NCBI RefSeq assembly: GCF_028656935.1 | Contig: NZ_JAMDGZ010000035.1 | Coordinates: 145,754-209,753, forward strand | Length of the DNA: 64,000 nt | DNA from: Pseudomonas rubra | GTDB taxonomy: Bacteria; Pseudomonadota; Gammaproteobacteria; Pseudomonadales; Pseudomonadaceae | Direction: 5' to 3' | Shown here: one piece after another, positions 25,046 through 31,911 of the stretch | Layout of the letters: every line of letters begins with the position of its first letter | Numbering within the stretch: the first letter of the stretch is position 1 | The notes under the pieces: model-generated | The model's database searches: none | What the model saw: only the letters and a program-made list of their open reading frames with translations | Told to the model about the DNA's origin: nothing | Program-made: the position numbers and the translations under genes

Positions 25046-27337
25046 TTACAGCAGCTCGAAGCTCTGTTCTTGCACAGCCTGCGAGTCCAGGCCGACCTGA
25101 ACCCGGAACTCACCCGGTTCCGCTGCCCATTGCAGTTGGCCGTTGTAGAACTTCAGGTCGTCGGCCTTGAGGGTGAAGTGCAAGGTGCGTTCTTCACCCG
25201 CCTTGAGCATGACCTTCTGGAAGTTCTTCAGCTCCTTGACCGGACGGCTCATGGATGCGGACACATCCTGAACGTACAACTGCACCACGGTTTCGCCGTC
25301 ACGCTTGCCGGTGTTCTTGACCACGATACTGGCTTGCAGATCCTGGCCCTGCTTCACCGACTTGCTCGACAGGTTCAGGCCCGAGAGACTGAAGTCGCTG
25401 TAGCTCAGGCCGTAGCCGAAGGGGTACAGCGGGCCGTTCGGTTCTTCGAAGTACTGCGAGGTGTAGTTGCCTGGCTTGCCTGGGGTAAACGGCCGGCCGA
25501 TGCGCAGGTGGTTGTAGTACATCGGGATCTGCCCGACCGAGCGCGGGAAGGTGATGGCCAGCTTGCCCGACGGGTTGTAGTCGCCGAACAGCACATCGGC
25601 GATGGCGTTACCGCCTTCGGTACCGCTGAACCAGGTTTCCAGGATCGCATCGGCCTGTTCGCGTTCCCAGGCCAGCGACAGCGGCCGGCCGTTCATCAGC
25701 ACCAGCACCAGCGGTTTGCCGGTGGCTTTCAGAGCTTTGATCAGCGCGCGCTGGGACTCGGGGATTTCCAGGGTGGTGCGGCTGGAGGACTCGTGGGACA
25801 TGCCGCGCGATTCACCAACCACGGCCACCACCACGTCGGACTGCTTGGCGGCCTTGACCGCTTCGTCGATCAATACCGCGGCAGGGCGAGGGTCGTTGAT
25901 GATTTCCGGCGCGGCGAAGTTGAGGAAGTTCAGGTAGTCGAACATCGCCTTGTCGCCCGTGACGTTGGCGCCCTTGGCGTAGACCAGTTTGGCCTTGTCG
26001 CCAACGGCCCGGCGCAGGCCCTCGCGGAAGGTGACCGAGTGCTCCGGGCGACCGTCGGCGGCCCAGCTGCCCATCATGTCGATCGGCGCATCGGCCAGCG
26101 GGCCGACCACGGCGATGGTGCCGGATTTTTTCAATGGCAGGGTCTGCGCGCGGTTCTCCAGCAGCACCAGGCTGCGGCGCGCTACGTCGCGGGCGGCGTC
26201 GCGGTGCAGGCGCTGGTCGGCGTAGTAGTCCTTGACGTCGGTCTCGGCCTTGCCGATGCGCACATAAGGGTCCTTGAACAGGCCCATGTCGTACTTGGCC
26301 CCGAGCACTTCGCGCACGGCCTGGTCGAGTTCCGCCTGGCTCACTTCACCGCTTTTGAGCAGGCCCGGGAGCTCTTCGCCGTAGAGGGTGTCGTTCATGC
26401 TCATGTCGATGCCGGCCTTGATCGCCAGCTTGGCGGCCTCGCGACCATCGCGGGCGACGCCGTGGCGGATCAGCTCCTGGATCGCGCCATGGTCGCTGAT
26501 GGTCACGCCCTTGAAACCCCAGTCCTTGCGCAGCAGGTCATTCATCAGCCAGGTGTTGGACGTGGCCGGCACACCGTTGATCGAGTTCAGGGCCACCATC
26601 ACCCCGCCGGCGCCCGCATCGAGGCTGGCGCGGTAGGGCGGCAGGTAATCGTTATACATCTTCGGCAGGCTCATATCGACCGTGTTGTAGTCGCGCCCGC
26701 CTTCCACCGCGCCGTACAGGGCGAAGTGCTTGACGATGGCCATGATGCTGTCGGGGTTGGCCGGGCTGCTGCCCTGGAACGATTGGACCATGACCTTGCC
26801 GATCCGCGAGGTCAGGTAGGTGTCTTCGCCGAAGCCTTCGCTGGTGCGGCCCCAGCGCGGGTCACGGGCGATGTCGACCATGGGCGCGAAGGTCATGTCC
26901 AGGGAGTCGGCGGAAGCTTCAATGGCCGACGTCCGACCAACCTTGGCGATTGCCTGCATGTCCCAGGTCGCGGCAAGGCCCAGGCTGATCGGGAAAATAG
27001 TGCGGTTGCCGTGGATCACGTCGTAGGCGAAGAACATCGGGATCTTCAGGCGGCTGCGCATGGCAGCGTCCTGCATCGGCCGGTTCTCGGGCGCGGTGCG
27101 CGAGTTGAACGTGCCGCCGATGCGGCCGGCGGCGATTTCTTCGCGGATGCGTTCGCGAGGCATTTCCGGGCCGATGCTGATCAGGCGCAACTGGCCGATC
27201 TTTTCATCCTGGGTCATCTGCTTGAGCAGGTTGGCGATGAACGCCTGTTTGTCTTGCAACGGGGCAGCAGGGGTGTCGGCAAAGGCCGACTGACTGGCCA
27301 GGCTGACTACCAGGCCCAGCAAACACAGCTTGTTCAT
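25046..27337 (-). CDS. bglX: Periplasmic beta-glucosidase BglX (GH3)
   Basis: A 763-residue glycoside hydrolase family 3 enzyme, the family's usual length. The ATG at 27337 (MNKLCLLGLVVSLASQSAFA) gives a Sec signal peptide cleaved before DTPAAP; an in-frame TTG five codons earlier lacks a ribosome site. The N-terminal TIM barrel carries the nucleophile region (GVTISDHGAIQELIRHG). The C-terminal alpha/beta sandwich has KSGTIAVVGPLADAP, and the final fibronectin-III-like domain ends FRVQVGLDSQ. It cleaves beta-glucosides, cello- and laminari-oligosaccharides in the periplasm. Divergent from lemA. Its position directly upstream of mifSR may place the two-component genes in the same transcript. 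Confidence 0.95.
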   Translation of the reverse strand: MNKLCLLGLVVSLASQSAFADTPAAPLQDKQAFIANLLKQMTQDEKIGQLRLISIGPEMPRERIREEIAAGRIGGTFNSRTAPENRPMQDAAMRSRLKIPMFFAYDVIHGNRTIFPISLGLAATWDMQAIAKVGRTSAIEASADSLDMTFAPMVDIARDPRWGRTSEGFGEDTYLTSRIGKVMVQSFQGSSPANPDSIMAIVKHFALYGAVEGGRDYNTVDMSLPKMYNDYLPPYRASLDAGAGGVMVALNSINGVPATSNTWLMNDLLRKDWGFKGVTISDHGAIQELIRHGVARDGREAAKLAIKAGIDMSMNDTLYGEELPGLLKSGEVSQAELDQAVREVLGAKYDMGLFKDPYVRIGKAETDVKDYYADQRLHRDAARDVARRSLVLLENRAQTLPLKKSGTIAVVGPLADAPIDMMGSWAADGRPEHSVTFREGLRRAVGDKAKLVYAKGANVTGDKAMFDYLNFLNFAAPEIINDPRPAAVLIDEAVKAAKQSDVVVAVVGESRGMSHESSSRTTLEIPESQRALIKALKATGKPLVLVLMNGRPLSLAWEREQADAILETWFSGTEGGNAIADVLFGDYNPSGKLAITFPRSVGQIPMYYNHLRIGRPFTPGKPGNYTSQYFEEPNGPLYPFGYGLSYSDFSLSGLNLSSKSVKQGQDLQASIVVKNTGKRDGETVVQLYVQDVSASMSRPVKELKNFQKVMLKAGEERTLHFTLKADDLKFYNGQLQWAAEPGEFRVQVGLDSQAVQEQSFELL

Positions 27338-27359
27338 GAATTCTGTTCTCAAGGCTTAC

Positions 27360-27384
27360 GGCAGTATTCACGGTCGATACTGCC
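27360..27384. promoter_or_regulatory. Inverted repeat upstream of bglX
   Basis: GGCAGTAT and ATACTGCC form a perfect eight-base inverted repeat with nine bases between, centred 35 bases upstream of the bglX ATG. Spacing and position fit a dimeric repressor operator or a leader hairpin. No regulator gene is adjacent. Confidence 0.45.
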
Positions 27385-27520
27385 CAGCCGAAGTAGGGGA
27401 AGCGGCTATTGTTGTAGTTTGCTGGGGCATCTTTTAGCCGATTGGGCGATCCTGATCCAGCGGCAACGACGGATTATGCCTCAAGTCCGGTGAATCACGG
27501 CGATCAAGGAGCATAGCGAC

Positions 27521-28123
27521 ATGCAGGTAATTCAATTCAAGGGTTTGCGCCTGTGGCTGCTGCTGGTGCTCGGCAGCCTGCTGGCCGGTTGCGGGATCAA
27601 CAACATCCCCAACTATGACGAGCAGGTCAAGGCAGCCTGGGCCCAGGTGCAGAACCAGTACCAGCGCCGCGCCGACCTGATTCCCAATCTGGTCGAAACG
27701 GTCAAAGGCTACGCCAAGCAGGAGCAGGAAACCCTGACCGCGGTCATAGAAGCCCGGGCCAAGGCCACCTCGATCCAGGTTGATGCCAGTACCCTGGACG
27801 ATCCGGAAAAACTGCGCCAGTTCCAGCAGGCCCAGTCGCAGTTGAGCGGGGCATTGAGCCGGCTGATGGTGGTGTCCGAGCGTTACCCGGACCTCAAGTC
27901 CAACCAGAACTTTCTTGCCCTGCAGTCCCAGCTTGAGGGAACCGAAAACCGTATCGCCGTGGCACGCAAGGATTTCATCGCCGCTGTGCAGCGCTATAAC
28001 ACCGAGATTCGCACCTTTCCCGGGCGCCTGTGGCACAGCGTGATGTACAGCGACCTGCCGATCCGCGAGAACTTCGAGGCGACCAGCGCCGATGCCGACA
28101 AAGCGCCTGAAGTGAAATTCTGA
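27521..28123 (+). CDS. lemA: LemA-family lipoprotein
   Basis: A 200-residue LemA protein. The N-terminal lipobox LAGC (Cys24 or so) is followed by GINNIPNYDEQVKAAWAQVQNQYQRRADLIPNLVETVKGYAKQEQETLTAVIEARAKA, the family signature and a long antiparallel helical bundle. AAGGAG lies ten bases before the ATG. LemA proteins are membrane-anchored, mostly helical, and almost always sit beside a TPM-domain (YgcG-like) protein. Here the stop codon overlaps the start of that partner by one base (TGATG). The biochemical role is not established. Confidence 0.93.
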   Translation: MQVIQFKGLRLWLLLVLGSLLAGCGINNIPNYDEQVKAAWAQVQNQYQRRADLIPNLVETVKGYAKQEQETLTAVIEARAKATSIQVDASTLDDPEKLRQFQQAQSQLSGALSRLMVVSERYPDLKSNQNFLALQSQLEGTENRIAVARKDFIAAVQRYNTEIRTFPGRLWHSVMYSDLPIRENFEATSADADKAPEVKF

Positions 28124-28851
28124 TGCGTCTGCTCAGGCTCGCGCTGCTGCTGACGCTGCTGTTCACCATACCGCTGCGTGCCGAGCTGAGCTTTCCGGCA
28201 CTGAGCGGGCGGGTGGTGGACAACGCCGGCCTGCTCGACGGCGCCAGCCGCAGCCAGCTCGACAACATGCTCAAGGCCCATGAACAGGGCACTGGCGAGC
28301 AGGTCGTGGTTGTGACTCTGGCGGACCTGCAGGGGCAGAGCATTGAAGACTATGGCTTCCAGCTCGGTCATCACTGGGGTATTGGCCAGAAGGGCAAGGA
28401 CAACGGCGCGCTGTTGATCGTTGCCCCCCAGGAGCGCAAGCTGCGTATCGAAGTCGGCTACGGCCTGGAAGAGCGGCTGACCGATGCGCAGTCCTCGGTC
28501 ATCATCAACAGCATCATCACCCCGGCGTTTCGTCGCGGCGAGTACAGCCAGGGCATTGTCCAGGGCACGGCGGCGATCCTTCAGGTTCTGGGTGGCAACC
28601 CGCTGGCCGAACCGTCGAGGGCGCTGGGCAACGAGTCTGATGATGGTGCCCCGGCCTGGGCCATCGGTTTGTTCATCCTGCTGATTCTGGTGGTGTTCGC
28701 CTTGCAGTCGCTGGGCCTGGGTGGCAGCGGGCGCGGTGGTATGGGCGGCGGTTTTGGCGGTGGCTACGGTGGCGGCTTGGGTGGCGGCGGTGGGGGATTC
28801 AGTGGTGGCGGGGGCAGCTTCGGCGGTGGTGGATCGTCGGGTGGCTGGTAA
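28123..28851 (+). CDS. TPM-domain protein with Gly-rich tail (YgcG-like)
   Basis: A 242-residue exported protein. Signal peptide MRLLRLALLLTLLFTIPLRA; TPM domain about 28-160 (VVDNAGLLDGASRSQLDNMLKAHEQGTGEQVVVVTLADLQGQSIEDYGFQLGHHWGIGQKGKDNGALLIVAPQERKLRIEVGYGLEERL); one TM segment (AIGLFILLILVVFALQSLGL, about 182-201); then a tail of almost pure Gly with Ser/Phe. TPM domains resemble phosphatase folds. This is the classical LemA partner. Start overlaps the lemA stop. Confidence 0.92.
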   Translation: MRLLRLALLLTLLFTIPLRAELSFPALSGRVVDNAGLLDGASRSQLDNMLKAHEQGTGEQVVVVTLADLQGQSIEDYGFQLGHHWGIGQKGKDNGALLIVAPQERKLRIEVGYGLEERLTDAQSSVIINSIITPAFRRGEYSQGIVQGTAAILQVLGGNPLAEPSRALGNESDDGAPAWAIGLFILLILVVFALQSLGLGGSGRGGMGGGFGGGYGGGLGGGGGGFSGGGGSFGGGGSSGGW

Positions 28852-28877
28852 ATCAACGACAACGAGTAGCGCAGCAC

Positions 28878-29495
28878 ATGACTTTGCTCACTGAACAGCA
28901 ACAGCGCCAGGTCGCGCAAGCCATTGCCCAGGTCGAGCGGCATACCGACGCCGAACTGGTTACGGTGCTGGCCAGGCGCGCCGACGACTATGCCTATATA
29001 CCCCTGTTGTGGGCCAGCCTGCTGGCTCTGGTGGTGCCGGGCATCGTCCATTACCTCAGCGGCTGGATGAGTGTGCACAGCCTGCTGATCGTGCAGTGGC
29101 TGACGTTTATTGCCTTGTGCCTGCTGTTTCGCATTCCGGCCCTGACTACCCGCCTGATCCCGCGCCCGGTGCGCCACTGGCGTGCGGCGAACCTGGCTCG
29201 GCGGCAGTTTCTCGAGCAGAACCTGCACCACACCCAAGGCGGCACTGGCATGCTGATCTTTGTCAGCGAGGCCGAGCGCTATGTCGAAATCCTCGTCGAT
29301 GAGGGCATCTCCCGGCACCTGGACAACCGGGTGTGGGACGCGATCGTCCTGCGCTTTACCGAACAGGTGCGCCAGGGCCACACCGTGCAGGGCTTTGTCA
29401 GCTGTATCGAGGCCTGCGGTGAGCTGCTCAGCACCCATGTGCCGCTGACCCACGAGCGCAACGAACTGCCCAATCGCTTGGTGGTGCTCGATTAG
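28878..29495 (+). CDS. Second TPM-domain membrane protein
   Basis: A 205-residue protein without signal peptide: an N-terminal cytosolic helix (LLTEQQQRQVAQAIAQVERHTDAELVTVLARRADDYAYIP), two hydrophobic segments (about 36-53 and 66-84), then a TPM-like half (GTGMLIFVSEAERYVEILVDEGISRHLDNRVWDAIVLRFTEQVRQGHTVQGFVSCIEACGELLS). It lies 26 bases after the first TPM gene, completing the LemA-TPM-TPM three-gene operon seen in many pseudomonads. Function unknown. Confidence 0.85.
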   Translation: MTLLTEQQQRQVAQAIAQVERHTDAELVTVLARRADDYAYIPLLWASLLALVVPGIVHYLSGWMSVHSLLIVQWLTFIALCLLFRIPALTTRLIPRPVRHWRAANLARRQFLEQNLHHTQGGTGMLIFVSEAERYVEILVDEGISRHLDNRVWDAIVLRFTEQVRQGHTVQGFVSCIEACGELLSTHVPLTHERNELPNRLVVLD

Positions 29496-29604
29496 CCACG
29501 TTTTCGTCGATCGACAAAAGCTGTGCAGGCAGAGCACATCCACGTAAAATTCCCGGCATTGCGCAAACCTGCGCTCCCTCCGCTACCCGAGGCACCCTTT
29601 TTCG

Positions 29605-30822
29605 ATGTCCGATTCCCCTATCGCCCAGGCCGCGCCGGATGCGCGTGCGCAGTTTCTGAGCCTGCTCGCCACCAGCCTGGAACAGAACGCCCTGATCAAG
29701 CTGGTGCTGGCGCGCCCTGTCGGCAACGAAGAAACCCTGCAGCGCATCATCGCCAAGCCGCTGACGGTCAAGGGCCAGGCCTGTGTGTCGTTCGTCTATC
29801 GCTACAAGACCCGCGACATTACCCGCAACCTGGGCAATGACCAGGCCCTGGCGTTGGTCGACGAATTGCTCCCGGCCTCGTTTCGCAATGCTCATCTGCT
29901 CAGCCTCAGCGACGAAGCGCAGCTGGAGTTCAGCAAGAAGGGCAAGCCCATGCTCCACCGCAGCGCCGTGCAGCAGGTGCGCCAGGCACCAGCAGCTGAA
30001 CATGACCGGGAGAAGAAGCGTTACCTGGAACTGAGCCGGCCGTTCCTGCAGGACCTGGGCGTGACCGACAAGCAACTGGCGTTGATCCCGGCCATGTCGC
30101 GCAAGTGGAAGCAGATCAACAAGTTCATCGAAGTGTTTTCCCATGCCCTGAACTCTGCACCGCTGGTTGCCGGTCAATTGCTTCGAGTCGCCGACTTCGG
30201 TTCAGGCAAGGGTTATCTGACCTTCGCCATCCATGATTACCTGCGCAATACCCTGCAGCGTGAGGCGCAGGTGACCGGTGTCGAGCTGCGCCCGGACATG
30301 GTCGAGTTGTGCAACGCTGCGGCCTCGCGCCTGGAGCACCCGGGCCTGGTGTTCGAGTGCGGTGACGTGCGCAGTGTGGTGCCCAGCGCCATCGAGGTGA
30401 TGATCGCCCTGCATGCCTGTGACATCGCTACCGACTATGCGATTCACACCGGCATTCGCTGCGGCGCGGCGATCATCATGTGCTCGCCTTGCTGCCACAA
30501 GCAGATCCGCCCGCAACTGCACAGCCCGGGTTTGCTCAAGCCGATGTTGCAATACGGCTTGCACCTGGGCCAGCAGGCCGAAATGCTCACCGACAGCTTG
30601 CGCGCCTTGTATCTGGAAGCCTGCGGTTACGAGACCAAGGTCTTCGAGTTCATTTCGCTGGAGCACACCAACAAGAACAAGATGATCCTGGCGGTCAAGC
30701 GCCAGACCCCGGTTGACGCTTCAGCGCTGTTGGAGAAGATCCAGCAGCTCAAGGAATTCTATGGGGTCAAGGAGCATTGCCTGGAGACCTTGCTGCGGGC
30801 CGATGGTTTGATTCCTGCCTGA
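29605..30822 (+). CDS. Class I SAM-dependent methyltransferase (Methyltransf_32 type)
   Basis: A 405-residue protein. The catalytic domain starts near 180 with the SAM motif VADFGSGKGYLTFAIHDYL, followed by TGVELRPDMVELCNAAA (motif II) and MIALHACDIATDYAI (post-motif). CSPCCHKQIRP supplies a Cys-rich active-site loop like that of GSTCD/TRMT13-type methyltransferases. The N-terminal 170 residues contain SKKGKPMLHRSAVQQVRQAPAAEHDREKKRYL, typical of this bacterial family. The C-terminus ends in a helical extension. The substrate is not known; RNA is a reasonable guess from the family relatives. A REP pair follows the stop. Confidence 0.82.
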   Translation: MSDSPIAQAAPDARAQFLSLLATSLEQNALIKLVLARPVGNEETLQRIIAKPLTVKGQACVSFVYRYKTRDITRNLGNDQALALVDELLPASFRNAHLLSLSDEAQLEFSKKGKPMLHRSAVQQVRQAPAAEHDREKKRYLELSRPFLQDLGVTDKQLALIPAMSRKWKQINKFIEVFSHALNSAPLVAGQLLRVADFGSGKGYLTFAIHDYLRNTLQREAQVTGVELRPDMVELCNAAASRLEHPGLVFECGDVRSVVPSAIEVMIALHACDIATDYAIHTGIRCGAAIIMCSPCCHKQIRPQLHSPGLLKPMLQYGLHLGQQAEMLTDSLRALYLEACGYETKVFEFISLEHTNKNKMILAVKRQTPVDASALLEKIQQLKEFYGVKEHCLETLLRADGLIPA

Positions 30823-30847
30823 CAACTTTGCGACCGCTGCGCGCTCG

Positions 30848-30920
30848 AATCGCTGGCAAGCCAGCTCCCACAGGGTCGGTGTACACAGATCCACTGTGGG
30901 AGCCGGCTTGCCGGCGATAG
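30848..30920. repeat. REP-like palindrome pair
   Basis: Facing copies of CGCTGGCAAGCCAGCTCCCAC and GTGGGAGCCGGCTTGCCGGCG (about 25 bases between) form a BIME of a different sequence subtype from those at 36 and 20229. It lies between two convergent genes (methyltransferase and DMT transporter) and may serve both as 3' end structure. Confidence 0.85.
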
Positions 30921-30922
30921 CG

Positions 30923-31816
30923 TCAGTTCAGGCCCCGCACAGGTGCAGGATGCACCCGCGTCTTGCGCCCCAGCACCACTGTCGCAATCACCCCGGCAGC
31001 AAACACCCAGGTAATCGGCTCGACCTGCTCGGCAAAGAACAGCGCCGAAAAGGCGATGGTGAAGAAGATCTGCAGCAGCTGGATCTGGCTCACCCGGGCA
31101 ATGCCGCCCAAGGCCAGCCCGGCGTACCAGGCAAAGAAGCCAATGAACTGTGAGAACAGCGACACATAGCCAAAGGCCCACCAGGTCCTGGTACTCACCG
31201 GCCCCTGATGCTGCAAGGCCAGGTAAACCACCGGCCCGAGTAACAGCGGCGCCGACAGCACCAGGGCCCAGCAGATCACCTGCCAACCGCCCATTTCCCG
31301 CGCCAGCCGGCCGCCTTCGGCATAACCCAGCCCGCCCACGGCAATCGCCGCCAGCATCAGCAGGTCGCCGGCCTGGATCTGCCCGGCGCCCATGATCATT
31401 GCATAGGCCAGTACCAGGGCACTGCCCAGGGCGGCGCAGGCCCAGAAGGCTTTCGAGGGGCGTTCATGGGACAGCCACGCGGCGTACACCGCTACGCACA
31501 AGGGCTGCAGGCCGTTGACCAGGGCGCCGTGGGACGCCGGTACGCTTTGCATGGCCCAGGCCGACAATACCGGAAAGCCCAGGATCACCCCCAGGGCCAC
31601 CAGGCTCAGGCCTTTGATCTGCACCCAGGTCGGCCATTTTTCCCGGCGCCAGAGCAACAGCGCCGCGGCCGGAATCGCTGCCAGCAAGGCGCGGCCCAGG
31701 CCATTGAGCAAAGGGTGCAGCTCCTGCACGACGATGCGGGTCATGGGCAGGGTCAGGCTGAAAATAATCACACCGAGAAGGCCTAGAACCATCCCGGTGT
31801 TTTCGCGGCTGGACAT
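30923..31816 (-). CDS. DMT-superfamily (EamA) transporter
   Basis: A 297-residue inner-membrane protein with ten predicted TM segments and the duplicated EamA domain: MVLGLLGVIIFSLTLPMTRIVVQELHPLLNGLGRALLAAIPA opens the first half and GDLLMLAAIAVGGLGYAEGGRLAREMG the second. Members export amino acids, purines or other metabolites; substrate unknown. The 95 bases before its start contain two inverted repeats, so it is probably under tight transcriptional control. Confidence 0.88.
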   Translation of the reverse strand: MSSRENTGMVLGLLGVIIFSLTLPMTRIVVQELHPLLNGLGRALLAAIPAAALLLWRREKWPTWVQIKGLSLVALGVILGFPVLSAWAMQSVPASHGALVNGLQPLCVAVYAAWLSHERPSKAFWACAALGSALVLAYAMIMGAGQIQAGDLLMLAAIAVGGLGYAEGGRLAREMGGWQVICWALVLSAPLLLGPVVYLALQHQGPVSTRTWWAFGYVSLFSQFIGFFAWYAGLALGGIARVSQIQLLQIFFTIAFSALFFAEQVEPITWVFAAGVIATVVLGRKTRVHPAPVRGLN

Positions 31817-31824
31817 ACGGAGCG

Positions 31825-31900
31825 CCTGTGGCAGAGAGGTAGCCTCATTGAGCCACAGGGCGGATGGATGATCTTGTTACAGTTACTAACAAGATCATCC
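31825..31900. promoter_or_regulatory. Two inverted repeats upstream of the DMT transporter
   Basis: A perfect 14-base inverted repeat (31866-31879 and 31887-31900; arm GGATGATCTTGTTA, seven-base loop) lies 50-84 bases upstream of the transporter start. A second one (CCTGTGGC 31825-31832 with GCCACAGG 31852-31859, enclosing GAGG/CCTC) lies directly before it. Neither has a T-tract for the minus-strand receptor gene that ends at 31912, so operator plus leader hairpin is likelier than terminator. Confidence 0.55.
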
Positions 31901-31911
31901 GTACAGTTGCC

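Noticed and set aside
25028..27493. An 821-codon plus-strand frame antisense to bglX.
   Set aside because: Composition shadow of a well-supported GH3 gene; no ribosome site and no family features.
31866..31900. The 14-base palindrome as the terminator of the haem-type receptor gene.
   Set aside because: No T-tract follows on the minus strand; an operator upstream of the DMT gene is at least as likely, so it was listed as regulatory.
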